The notes under the pieces were generated by a model. The model was given only the letters and a program-made list of their open reading frames with translations. It had not been told where the DNA came from and did not search any database. Below are positions 35,702 to 44,576 of a DNA stretch of 54,589 nucleotides, piece by piece; position 1 is the stretch's first letter, and every line of letters begins with the position of its first letter. This DNA comes from Acidobacteriaceae bacterium (GTDB taxonomy: Bacteria > Acidobacteriota > Terriglobia > Terriglobales > Acidobacteriaceae): contig JASHPJ010000133.1 in NCBI GenBank assembly GCA_030038195.1, positions 1 through 54,589 on the forward strand. The letters run 5' to 3'. Made by a program: the position numbers and the translations under genes.

Positions 35702-38622
35702 CAGAATTCGGCTGTCTCGGTTGCGGCCCTGGAGTTCAGGGTGGGCAGCTTGGTGTCGTTGTTGAGCGGCGCAAAGATCTCGTACCCAGCCTGGCCCAGA
35801 AAGTCCGGCATCCGCCGGACGGCGAGGCGATCCACGTTCCGGATGTCATCGGTCAATTGATCCCAGGGAAAGAGGAAGTTGTGAATCAGCAGGCTGTCGT
35901 TTCTGCTTTCCGGAGCCAGACCTGGACCCGGTATCCAGCCTGCGCGCCGCTTTTCCGCAACCCAGCGGTCGTGCTCGGTCTCGGCGAGGCGATCTTCCTT
36001 CAGCCTGAGGTACTCGCGCACATCGGTTGCAGCGGGCGCGTCGGGCACGGCCGTGCGGAACCAAAGGCCGATGGACTGCAGCTTGACCGCGATATGGTCC
36101 GCCTGCTGGCGATTCGATTCCTTATAGTCCTCGCGCAGCGCGTCCCACGGCTGCACATTTGAATCCGCGGGATTGAAGTCCGGCTGTTTCTTTTTATCCT
36201 CGACGAAGGCGTTATGGATCGCCCGGGCGATCTGTTCGCGTTCGGCATCGGGATAAGGATAGTCGGTCCCGAGAAGCTGCATGAGTTGGCCGGCGTCGGC
36301 GTGCAGGGCGGCGTGTCCGGTTGCGGGCAGCAGAGAAGGGGTGAATTTTTCCTCGCCGACCAGATGGCTCATGTCGAGGAGGGCTTCAAACGACCGGTTG
36401 CCGTGCGCGAACCTGGGCAGATGGAGCAGGGCGCGAATGACGGCCTCGCTCACCTTGAGGGCCTTGTTCCTGTCTTCGAGGCCGGGGGCTTTTTCGCGTA
36501 GTTGGAAGGCGAGGATATTGGCCCGCCTGAGAAGGATGGCGGCCTCGCAGGGGAATGCCTCGGTCGGACCGTAGGCGTCGAACTCCTGGTCCAGGTCCAG
36601 GCCCGGGATATCGAGAGTTCCGCGCAGCCGCGAAAGAAAATCGGGCCCCTTGGCGCTTTTGAAGTTCTCGCAGGCAATTGCGGCCGCCTTGTCGCCGGGC
36701 CGGTCCGTGAACGGGCGGGCGAAATCCGCGTAGGTGCCGCACGTGCCGCCGGCGAAGACAAAAATGCTTTGGCCAATGGGATGCGGCTCACCGCGATCGA
36801 CGAACTCTCCGTCCTGCATGGGGCCCAGGAAGTAGCGCAGCCAGCCGAGAGGCTGGCCATTGAGCGCGGCGTCAAACTCGTCGAAGAAGACGAGCGGGAT
36901 TTTGCCGCTCAGAGCAATATCGCGGACCAGGTGAAACACCGCTGCCAGCTCGCCGGGGTCCCGATACTGCGAAAGATTGAAGGTCAAAGGCTGGATGGCG
37001 CGCGTGCCGCTGGTTGCGAGCGCCCTGGCAACCATCTTGACGCCAAAGGATTTTCCGGCGCCCGGCGGTCCGAAAACAGCCACGCTCAAGGGGCGCGCGG
37101 CCATGTGTTTCCTGACATAATCGAACATCAGGCTGTAGAGCGCGCGATAGCTCTCGATCTCGCGGCGATCGTAAGCGCGCAGCGCGCCGGCAAAGACGGC
37201 CACAGGCACCTGGCGCAGCAGGCTTTGCGCAACTTTGTCTTCGTCTTCAAGTCCTTCGCCGCCTTCCCGGATATTCCTGGCGGTGAGGCTTACGGCGCGA
37301 TGCAGATACTTCGTCTTGCCCGCGAAGATGGAATCGATCAGCCGCCAGTAGCCGCGGTCAGGCACGGCGGCGGCTTCAAGGATGGGGATGGGCTGGCAGG
37401 CGAGATACAGTTCTTTTTTGTCGTGGGCGAAGAGCGGTTCAAGGGGATATGCCGGATCGGCCGGCTTGGCACCGAAGCCGATCTTGAGCAGGCGCTGGCT
37501 GGCGCGAATGCCTGCGAAGATTCCCTGGATCAATGCGCCAGGCGGCTGGACGACGCCGTCTTCGTCGTGCGTGCAGGTGAGCGGATCCGCATCTGCAGAG
37601 CTTACGAGCTTACTGGCCACGCCCGCGGTGAATGCTGATCCGTAGGCGACCATCTGGCCCTCGCAGGAGTTCTCGCAATCGCCTTCGATGGCGGAGGGAT
37701 TATACGCGAGCCACGCATGATGCTTCCTGGCGCTATCGAGCGGGCTGCAGTGCCAATAGATGGCTCCGTCAAGGCCCAGCCGGATGAGGAGATGGGGAGT
37801 CTCCCTGAGCTCCTGCCAGCGGGGCTGATTCTTGAGATGCCAGACCAGGTCGAGGGCGGTGCGTTCCCACGAGAGACCGCGGCTGACCGGCATGTCGTCG
37901 TTGCGCAAATCGTCGACGGAGAGAACCACGACGCGCCGGAGGGGGTGATTCTCTTTGAGAGCGTCCCAGAGAGAGACGCGGACGCCGGAATCGCGGGCCT
38001 GCGGGGATGCAGCGCTGCTCTTCGGCTTGACAGCGGGAACGGGCAACGGCCGGTGCAGCTTGTGGAGGATGATCGGCGCAGCGGCTTTGCCGGGCCGGGT
38101 GACAGCGGCCGGCCATTGCTCGGCCGAGTGGCGAAAGCTGTTGCCGGTGTCGTCCAGAACGATGAGGTCCGGCTCATCGGAGCAAGAGCATCTGACCTGA
38201 ATCGCAGGCGGGCCCTGCGCCGGTCCGGAAAATCCCTCCCTGCGCGCGACGCGAAGGGCTTTATCTTTCTTGTCGGCCTCGGGGCTTCGCTTGAACTCGT
38301 CTGCGCGCAGGATCGAATGAACGATCTCCTCGCGGGTGAGGCGAATGAAAAGGCTCTCGTCGAGCGGGCCGCCTTTCTGGCCGCAGAGAAGCGCATCCGG
38401 CATCTGCAATTCCGATCCGCTGACCGTACCTGAGGCGCCAACGGCAGCGCCAATCATGTCGGCAAGCAACAGCGCGCCGCCTCTTGAATAATGCGTGCGA
38501 ATCTCGCCGGCCAGTCGCCAGTTTTCCGTCGCGGCGGTTGGAATTCCGGCCGGCGGCGGTTGCGGCACGCCGATCACGTCGATGCAGACATCGCCGGCAA
38601 CCTGGATATTTTTCGCGGGCAT
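35701..38622 (-). CDS. AAA+ ATPase with C-terminal RyR (ryanodine-receptor-like) domain
   Basis: 973 residues from the ATG at 38622, with GAGAGGTG upstream; an upstream in-frame start would add about 68 unlikely residues. The first 60 residues (IQVAGDVCIDVIG, YSRGGALLLADMIG) loosely recall a sugar-kinase-type strand. A second conserved-looking stretch is VVVLSVDDLRNDDMPVSRGL. The AAA+ core has Walker A GPPGAGKS (518-525) and Walker B LVFFDEFDA (about 577-585). A RyR domain closes the protein (about 825-947): WDALREDYKESNRQQADHIA, LAETEHDRWVAEKRRAGW, NFLFPWDQL. Bacterial RyR domains have been linked by comparative genomics to nucleotide-signalling and conflict systems. The neighbouring TIR protein fits that view. 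Confidence 0.85.
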   Translation of the reverse strand: MPAKNIQVAGDVCIDVIGVPQPPPAGIPTAATENWRLAGEIRTHYSRGGALLLADMIGAAVGASGTVSGSELQMPDALLCGQKGGPLDESLFIRLTREEIVHSILRADEFKRSPEADKKDKALRVARREGFSGPAQGPPAIQVRCSCSDEPDLIVLDDTGNSFRHSAEQWPAAVTRPGKAAAPIILHKLHRPLPVPAVKPKSSAASPQARDSGVRVSLWDALKENHPLRRVVVLSVDDLRNDDMPVSRGLSWERTALDLVWHLKNQPRWQELRETPHLLIRLGLDGAIYWHCSPLDSARKHHAWLAYNPSAIEGDCENSCEGQMVAYGSAFTAGVASKLVSSADADPLTCTHDEDGVVQPPGALIQGIFAGIRASQRLLKIGFGAKPADPAYPLEPLFAHDKKELYLACQPIPILEAAAVPDRGYWRLIDSIFAGKTKYLHRAVSLTARNIREGGEGLEDEDKVAQSLLRQVPVAVFAGALRAYDRREIESYRALYSLMFDYVRKHMAARPLSVAVFGPPGAGKSFGVKMVARALATSGTRAIQPLTFNLSQYRDPGELAAVFHLVRDIALSGKIPLVFFDEFDAALNGQPLGWLRYFLGPMQDGEFVDRGEPHPIGQSIFVFAGGTCGTYADFARPFTDRPGDKAAAIACENFKSAKGPDFLSRLRGTLDIPGLDLDQEFDAYGPTEAFPCEAAILLRRANILAFQLREKAPGLEDRNKALKVSEAVIRALLHLPRFAHGNRSFEALLDMSHLVGEEKFTPSLLPATGHAALHADAGQLMQLLGTDYPYPDAEREQIARAIHNAFVEDKKKQPDFNPADSNVQPWDALREDYKESNRQQADHIAVKLQSIGLWFRTAVPDAPAATDVREYLRLKEDRLAETEHDRWVAEKRRAGWIPGPGLAPESRNDSLLIHNFLFPWDQLTDDIRNVDRLAVRRMPDFLGQAGYEIFAPLNNDTKLPTLNSRAATETAEF

Positions 38623-38998
38623 TACGATCACCTCTCGACACAGTGCGATGCTTCGCAGCGGCTGACCGGGGCAGGAAATGGACCCAATAGTTGTATCGCA
38701 CGCGGTGCAAGGCCGCAAGCCACGGATGGAGCCGTTGCCATCGGCCTGGCCGCGCTCATCGGAAGTGACGCGGGACGAAGCGAGCCGGCGCGACGCGGCG
38801 TTTTCTGCGGCTGGCGCGACGCGCAACGGACGGCCGGACGTCCCGCACTTTTTGCCCGATCAACCCGATCAATGAGAAACATGGGCAGTGCAAAAAAAGA
38901 GTATGCTGCTTGAAAGCCTGCCTTGCCTCGGCGATGAACGCAGTTCCTCCTGCGTCGGCAGCGCAGGGCGATGACCGGAGACGCAAGGGAGTTCGGCC

Positions 38999-39670
38999 AT
39001 GCAAGACTCGCGAACGATATGCTACGGGCTGATGCGCGCCTGCGGGACGATAGGATTCCTCCTGGGCGCGACGATCGTTCTACGAGCAGGTCAGCAGCAC
39101 TTCCACCTGGATCTCTCCGCCGGCAACTTGCACGAGCTGTCGCGCAGACAGATCGTTCTGCTGGTGGCGGCCCTGGCGGCAGCGATGGCGGCAGGCGCAC
39201 TGGGACAGGGAATCGGCGCGCTGATTCCCATCCGCAACGACAAACGCGCCCGTGACATCGACGCGATCTGGCATTTCGGCGCCAACTCCGTCATCATCTG
39301 GAACATCGTCGCGATGCTGGTCTTCGGACTGGCGATGGGCAGGGAAGCGGCGCGCGCCTTTCGCGCGACCCACAGCACGGTGGAGACGATCTGGCTGGGA
39401 ATAGCGATCCCGGTGCTGGCCGGCTGGTCGATCTTGTTTCTGAGCTGGTTTTCGGTGGAGATTGTTCCCAAGTTTGCAGGCGTGGCAGCGGTGATGCTGA
39501 TGGGCTATGTTGCGCCGGCCGTGGCAGGCATCGTGCTCGGGGCGTTCGAAGCGCGCGAGCTGGGGCTGAATCCGCGCTGGGGACTGGTGATGGCGGCGAT
39601 CCCGCTCGTCCTGATTCCAACGGCGCTTGACTTCATGCGCAAAGACGCGCAAAGACGCATCGGGTCCTGA
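38999..39670 (+). CDS. Polytopic membrane protein, unknown function
   Basis: 223 residues, ATG after AAGGGAGTTCGGCC. Six or so hydrophobic helices: near 12-30, 50-70, 90-110, 128-150, 158-180 and 190-210. There is no signature I know. It is the only plus-strand gene in this block, divergent from the AAA/RyR gene and convergent with the TIR gene (stops 6 bases apart). It may be an effector or anchor of the neighbouring set, but that is only location. Confidence 0.7.
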   Translation: MQDSRTICYGLMRACGTIGFLLGATIVLRAGQQHFHLDLSAGNLHELSRRQIVLLVAALAAAMAAGALGQGIGALIPIRNDKRARDIDAIWHFGANSVIIWNIVAMLVFGLAMGREAARAFRATHSTVETIWLGIAIPVLAGWSILFLSWFSVEIVPKFAGVAAVMLMGYVAPAVAGIVLGAFEARELGLNPRWGLVMAAIPLVLIPTALDFMRKDAQRRIGS

Positions 39671-39675
39671 GCGGC

Positions 39676-41622
39676 TCAGGCGCGGCGCAGCTTCTCGTCG
39701 CCCAGGGCCGAGTAACTGAAGAAAGCGCCGGCCCTCCACCATCCGAACGCAGCCGCCACCAGTGCCCAGCCGTCGACGAGCGGCGGCATGTGCTGGAACC
39801 ACGCGGCGCAGAATAGGACCAGGCCGACTCCGCTAAAGCCCTGCACGAAAGCGAGCGCGGCGGGGCTCTCATGCTGGACCTGAAAGCGCGAGACAACGGC
39901 AAGCCTGAGCCCGCAGCCGGCAAGATAGGCGGCGAAAAGAAACAGGGCGATTGCCGTATGCGGACGCAGCCAGTGAAGAATCGGCGTGTTGTTCCACATC
40001 TCGTATACCCAGCCCGCCCAGGCGAGCAGCCCCGCCATGGCGGCAAACGCACAGAGCATGGTGACCAGGCGGATCAGGGCCTCGAAAATTATGGCCACTG
40101 ACTGCGGAATGACGCTGACCGCTTGAAAACGAGCGGGCGTCAACTCGCTCGCCAGCACGTCCACGGTACGCTGGGAGACGCGAATCCGGCGAACCAGGTG
40201 CATCTTCGCGCCTTCCGGCGTGTCCTGCTCGAGGGTGCGCGCGAAGACCGGCCGGGCCTGGTCGAGGCTCAGCGTTCCGTTTTCGAGGGTGACGATACGG
40301 GGCGAGCCGGTCAGCGCCTGCCCGCGCATGGCGTTGAACAGCTCCGAGGCGACCCAGGGGCGGGTGAGCGAGACCTGGTCGAGGATGCAGAGGAAGGTGC
40401 TGGCGCCGCCGATCTCGTATTGCAGCTCCCGCCGCCAGTTTGAGCCTACCGGGATCTTTTCGCGATCGAGAAAGACGGGCGAGTCGTTCTTGACCAGCGC
40501 CGAGAATAACCGGGTGGCAAGATCGTAGGACCACCGCGAGGCGCGCGCATAGCTGATGACGACCGATTGCGAGACGACCGACCACAGCGGCACGCGAAAG
40601 ATGTTGGCCGGACCCACGCCCGCCAGGTTCTCAGTCAGCCCGGAGAGATCGGGATCGATCGAGTGAACCTCCAGGCCATGGCGAAGGCGCTGCGCCTGCA
40701 GCCCGGCCCTGCGCAGGCCGTCCACGCAGGCGCCGATCGCAATTCCGAGGAGCATCCACGGGCGGCCTGCTCCTGCATGGCGGGCCATCCTCAGCGCGCC
40801 CACCAGGATCAGCGCGCACAGGGTATTCATTCGGACCGCCCATCTTGTATCGCGCGCCGCCGCAGCGGCGGCCGAAAATCCGCGCAGAATGAAAAAGACC
40901 GGGAACATCAGCGCCCAGAATTGGATAATGCCCGCCGACAGGCTGATGGCCTCGCGCAGAGCCTGGGCATCGACCGGGATGCGGGCGGACCAGCCCATCC
41001 TGGTGGCGGCCCAGCCGCAAACCAGAACGAGCACACTCACGGCCTGCATGGCGCCGGCAACGCGGCCGGCGAAGATCCCTGCGCCGACCCTGATCCGGCG
41101 CCAGTTTGCGCGATCCCGGATGTCGCGCAGCGATGCGAGCATCTCCGCCAGCGACGCCACGACTTGATCAGTGATCGGGCCGGCGCCCGACTGATCGGGC
41201 TCCCGCAATCCGGCGGTCAACTGAATGTTGTCGTGTAAAAGATCGAAAGGCTCGATGCGTGAGCCGGCGAGCGCGTGGAACTGTTCGGCTGTCAGATTGT
41301 CGAGCAGCAGGTAAACGCGGAAATCGTCGCGGGCCGCGGATTGCTCCACCAGCGCGCGCACGGCGCTCGTGAACAGCCCGTCGCCTGCGCTGTTCCCGGA
41401 GAGCGCGACGACCGCCGCGCAGCCGTCCAACGGCTGGCGCAGCGCGGGCAACAAGCGCTCGTTGCCGAAGATGCGCGGATCAATCGAGACCCTGCGATTC
41501 GCGCGTCCGGCCGCCTCCGACACCACTGAAACCGCCCGGTCGCAAGCCGGCTCCGACGTCGCCAGCACGTGCACGACGCGGGGAATCCCATCCCAGTTCC
41601 GGGCCATCGGATCAGGCTTCAT
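39676..41622 (-). CDS. TIR-domain protein embedded between multi-helix membrane segments
   Basis: 648 residues from the ATG at 41622 (GAGGAGG upstream). An N-terminal ~165-residue soluble domain (VVHVLATSEPACDRAVSVVS, VVALSGNSAGDGLF) comes first. Four or so helices follow (about 185-310). A TIR domain spans about 352-468: VVISYARASRWSYDLATRLF, VFLDREKIPVGSNW, ELQYEIGGASTFLCILD and RPWVASELFNAM, in which Glu427 sits at the NADase glutamate position. A second membrane region of about four helices closes the protein. The ATG overlaps the end of the upstream TPR gene by 11 bases. TIR domains of this kind often hydrolyse NAD+ or make signalling nucleotides. Confidence 0.82.
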   Translation of the reverse strand: MKPDPMARNWDGIPRVVHVLATSEPACDRAVSVVSEAAGRANRRVSIDPRIFGNERLLPALRQPLDGCAAVVALSGNSAGDGLFTSAVRALVEQSAARDDFRVYLLLDNLTAEQFHALAGSRIEPFDLLHDNIQLTAGLREPDQSGAGPITDQVVASLAEMLASLRDIRDRANWRRIRVGAGIFAGRVAGAMQAVSVLVLVCGWAATRMGWSARIPVDAQALREAISLSAGIIQFWALMFPVFFILRGFSAAAAAARDTRWAVRMNTLCALILVGALRMARHAGAGRPWMLLGIAIGACVDGLRRAGLQAQRLRHGLEVHSIDPDLSGLTENLAGVGPANIFRVPLWSVVSQSVVISYARASRWSYDLATRLFSALVKNDSPVFLDREKIPVGSNWRRELQYEIGGASTFLCILDQVSLTRPWVASELFNAMRGQALTGSPRIVTLENGTLSLDQARPVFARTLEQDTPEGAKMHLVRRIRVSQRTVDVLASELTPARFQAVSVIPQSVAIIFEALIRLVTMLCAFAAMAGLLAWAGWVYEMWNNTPILHWLRPHTAIALFLFAAYLAGCGLRLAVVSRFQVQHESPAALAFVQGFSGVGLVLFCAAWFQHMPPLVDGWALVAAAFGWWRAGAFFSYSALGDEKLRRA

Positions 41623-42178
41623 GGGTATCCTCCTCGTCGGGCTCGGAGTCACCGAGGAAGCGGGCCATGGCCCGGCGTGTGGCGCTGACGCCGGGAAGAT
41701 CCGCCAGGCTCTCGTCAAGACGCAGCGACCGCGCGAAGAAGTCCCGGGCCGCGTCGTTTTTCTCTGCGCGTGCGGCCAGGATGCCGAGATGGTAGCAGCA
41801 GCCGCTCATCAACCGGATCTCATCTTCAACCAGCCGGGGCAGCGAGTCGGCGATCTCGAGGGCCTCGGTAAGCAGCTCTTCGGCCTCACGAAAGCGGCCC
41901 TGCAGGTGGTAGAGAAGGCCGAGCTGGTAACAGTTGACGGCGATGTCGTGGTAAGCGTCGTCCTTGCGGCAAAGGCGCAACGACTGCTGGTACAGAGATT
42001 CGCATCTCTGGAGCTCCGGGCTCGATTGCGCCTGCGCGAAGTCGCTCTCTGACAAGTCGCAAAACTCCCTTTCCAGCCGGTTCAGATACTCCTCGTAGAG
42101 GGTGCGGCCCTCACGAAATAGACTGAACCGCGGCATGGTTCTCGACGCCCAGCGCTCTCCAAGCTTGCCAAGTTCCAT
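41612..42178 (-). CDS. TPR-repeat protein coupled to the TIR gene
   Basis: 188 residues; ATG at 42178 chosen because GAGGTTGGA precedes it and the upstream frame looks non-coding. Helical repeats include ELQRCESLYQQSLRLCRKDD, IAVNCYQLGLLYHLQGRFRE and SGCCYHLGILAARAEKNDAA. The end (SEPDEEDTHEA) is acidic. The stop overlaps the start of the TIR membrane protein, so the two are made together; a scaffold or sensor role for the TIR protein is likely. Confidence 0.8.
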   Translation of the reverse strand: MELGKLGERWASRTMPRFSLFREGRTLYEEYLNRLEREFCDLSESDFAQAQSSPELQRCESLYQQSLRLCRKDDAYHDIAVNCYQLGLLYHLQGRFREAEELLTEALEIADSLPRLVEDEIRLMSGCCYHLGILAARAEKNDAARDFFARSLRLDESLADLPGVSATRRAMARFLGDSEPDEEDTHEA

Positions 42179-42245
42179 TCCAACCTCACATGGATGGATG
42201 TTGCCCCTGCCAAGGATGCGGCGTGCCCACAGCCGGCCCGGTGTT

Positions 42246-42785
42246 TTATGCAGGCTCGCCGCTGTGCCTTGCCAGCCATCGCTTGAAAACAAAGCCCAGT
42301 GGAAACGAAGTAAGCGCAATCGGGAGGCAAACAAAGAAACTGGCAGTGGCCTTGAAGTAGAAGAGATGGCCGCAGGTTGCAAGTATGGTCCAGAGAACCG
42401 AGTGGTTGTAGATCCGCAGGGCGCCCAGGTGCATGGAGCGGTCCGTGTTCATTTCCATGAAAGACGATCCTGGATCGAGACCTGGAATGCCGCCGCCGAT
42501 CTGGCGGGCGATCCTGTGGAACTCCGCGTGATCGCCGGCAAACCACGGCGGAAACCCGAGGCCGGCGAGCGTTTGAGCGGGAATGACGCGGAATCCGAAA
42601 AACGCGCCCGCGAGCAGCGTGACTATGGAGCACGTCCAGCGGAGCGGCTCGAAGGGTATCAGGAGCAGCCAACTGAAGGCAACTGCAACCAGGCAGACGG
42701 CCTCAACGCAAACATGAAAGAGCAGATGTAAAACCAGGTACAAAGCGGCGAAGAGACCCAACACGATGAACGGCTCGACCATCAT
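42246..42785 (-). CDS. Small membrane protein, unknown function
   Basis: 179 residues from ATG-ATG at 42785. Two close hydrophobic helices (VEPFIVLGLFAALYLVLHLL, VCLVAVAFSWLLLIPFE) start the protein; another pair is near the C-terminus (LWTILATCGHLFYF, FFVCLPIALTSFPLGFVFKR). A soluble loop between them contains GLDPGSSFMEMNTD. I know no family. It lies 67 bases upstream of the TPR gene on the same strand. Confidence 0.7.
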   Translation of the reverse strand: MMVEPFIVLGLFAALYLVLHLLFHVCVEAVCLVAVAFSWLLLIPFEPLRWTCSIVTLLAGAFFGFRVIPAQTLAGLGFPPWFAGDHAEFHRIARQIGGGIPGLDPGSSFMEMNTDRSMHLGALRIYNHSVLWTILATCGHLFYFKATASFFVCLPIALTSFPLGFVFKRWLARHSGEPA

Positions 42786-42917
42786 GCTTTTCCGATCCTT
42801 GGGGCGGGAGGAAGCCAGTATAACCCGGCTCGGGCCAATCACACGGAACATTCGGGACAATGCCAGGGCAATCGCATACCAGCGCGCCCCTGGCCGGACC
42901 CGATTGCCGGCGTCCGG

Positions 42918-43529
42918 CTACGGCCTGCGCTTCGAAGCCCTGCCGCCCCATTGGTAAAAGATCGATCCCGTGCCGAGGACCACGTTGGTATCGGAGACGA
43001 GGGTGGAAAACGTCAGTTGCTGGCGCTCCCAGCGGAACTCCGGGCGGATACCCCAGCTCCTGCCCAGGTACAGGCTGGCGCCGCCACCGAAGGCAGCGTA
43101 CGATCCGTTGGCCGAAACGCTCACGCCGCTCTCGCTTCCGTTCAGGCGATCGAAGCCGAAGGCGGCGAGCGCATAGGGCACGACATGCTTTGAGCTGCCG
43201 ATGTTCAGGCGAGTCGCAGCTCCGATAAGCTGCGTGTTAAAGGCCACTCCGGAGCGCGAGCCCATCGGCATATAGGTGTATTCGCCAAGAAGCGCGGCAT
43301 ATGGAGACAGGTTGAAGCCCGCCGTACCGCCGAAGTTGACGTGATTGTTTCCGTCGGCCCCGGTGAGATTGCTGTAGCCGGCATTGCCCGACAGGTCGAG
43401 CGAGCCGGCCGTGACGCCGCCCGATGAGACAGGAGCCGATTGCGCGAAGGTTGAGGCCGCGATGGCCGCCAGAAGCAGGGCCGCGGAGAAGCCGCCAGCC
43501 AGGATTCTACCGATTGAACGATGCGACAT
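42918..43529 (-). CDS. Outer-membrane beta-barrel protein (opacity/OmpA-like)
   Basis: 203 residues. A signal peptide is clear (ILAGGFSAALLLAAIAASTFAQ). The mature part alternates as eight-stranded barrels do: SGNAGYSNLTGADGNNHVNF, AALLGEYTYMPMGSRSGVAF, PYALAAFGFDRLNGSE, AAFGGGASLYLGRSWGIRPE, ending FYQWGGRASKRRP. It is probably a small outer-membrane porin-like protein. The basic C-terminal tail after the last strand is unusual. Confidence 0.82.
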   Translation of the reverse strand: MSHRSIGRILAGGFSAALLLAAIAASTFAQSAPVSSGGVTAGSLDLSGNAGYSNLTGADGNNHVNFGGTAGFNLSPYAALLGEYTYMPMGSRSGVAFNTQLIGAATRLNIGSSKHVVPYALAAFGFDRLNGSESGVSVSANGSYAAFGGGASLYLGRSWGIRPEFRWERQQLTFSTLVSDTNVVLGTGSIFYQWGGRASKRRP

Positions 43530-43599
43530 GGTTTCCCATTCCTTTCCTGTACAGCCGGTGCGAAGCTTGCTGCGGCGGCCCGCGCGAGGCGCGCGCCCG

Positions 43600-44103
43600 T
43601 TACTTCTCCCGCCATGTGGCCAGGCGCAGATTCTTGAGCTTCTTTGCTCCCTCGTCTTCGGGCATGAAGCTGATCTCGTTGCGGGCCTTCATGACGCCCA
43701 TCTCGATGTGCTGCTGCAGGTAGTACGTCTTGCCGGCTTCAACCTTCGCGAGCAGCAGCGCGTGGTTTTCAGCCACCGAGCAGAACGCGTGCTCGCCCGG
43801 TTCCAGCATGAAGAAGAAATAGCTGTCGCCGCGATTGACGCCTTTCCAGTCGCCATCGACGGCCAGCTTGGTCTGGATTGCCATGCCGACCATAGTCGGC
43901 CGCATCACGTAGACCAGGGCCTTGTCCGCCGACTGCTCAGGAGTCGGATGCTGATGCTTGTCCGTGCTCTCCGCATAGTTGACTTCCTTGTCCCTGGGAC
44001 CACAGGCCCGCAGCTCCAGATCTTTCTTGTTCGCCTCCTGCGCAGCCACGCCCGCTGCGCATGTCAGCGCCAGGATCAGCGCATACCATCTACTCGTTTT
44101 CAT
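43600..44103 (-). CDS. DUF2846 domain secreted protein
   Basis: 167 residues from the ATG at 44103 (GAGGAGGG upstream). The signal peptide is WYALILALTCAAGVAAQ. The mature part has the DUF2846 pattern: KALVYVMRPTMVGMAIQTKL, VDGDWKGVNRGDSYFFFMLE, PGEHAFCSVAENHALLLA, AGKTYYLQQHIEMGVMKA. DUF2846 proteins are periplasmic or lipoproteins of unknown function. It is the first gene of the minus-strand set that runs towards the TIR protein. Confidence 0.85.
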   Translation of the reverse strand: MKTSRWYALILALTCAAGVAAQEANKKDLELRACGPRDKEVNYAESTDKHQHPTPEQSADKALVYVMRPTMVGMAIQTKLAVDGDWKGVNRGDSYFFFMLEPGEHAFCSVAENHALLLAKVEAGKTYYLQQHIEMGVMKARNEISFMPEDEGAKKLKNLRLATWREK

Positions 44104-44576
44104 TCGTGTTGCCCTCCTCAATCGCCGTCTTCTCCGCGCCGGGCCCGCACCCGAAGCCGGAGCAATTCACCTTGCCCTGGGGATCTTCCTTGCGGCTTGT
44201 CTCGGCGCCGACGCGGCGGCCTGTTGAGCCGCGGCACCATTCTCGCGGCGGATGGAATGAGGGAAACAATCACCGCGAGCTCGTGTTGGCGCGCAACAGG
44301 CAACGGTCTGAATCTATGCGCGATGGAGTTGCGACGCGTCCAAGCCAGACACCGTGCGTCAGTTTGCGCGCCGGGAACACGACTGCTCACACGGTCTGCA
44401 GGGCGCGGCGCAGATGCAGCTCAGGCCGGCCGGTTTTACGCAGCGATGAGCGCGGTGATTGAAAGTGTTTCGCGCTGACGTTCCCGCGGCCTATATCGCA
44501 CACTCCCAGAAGCTTGATGGCAGGTGCTTGCGCTCAACCGCGGTGATTGTCAGGGCTGCGTGGGGAGGGCGTCAGA
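44104..44576. other. Intergenic region before the ubiquitin-like/Pup operon
   Basis: About 470 bases between divergent genes; both need promoters here. TATATC at 44492-44497 could be a -10 for the plus-strand operon but has only a weak -35 (TTCGCG, 44469-44474). I see no convincing small gene or structured RNA. Confidence 0.4.

Noticed and set aside
36502..37638. 378-residue plus-strand frame inside the AAA/RyR gene
   Set aside because: It overlaps the Walker motifs on the other strand and has no recognisable domain or ribosome-binding site.
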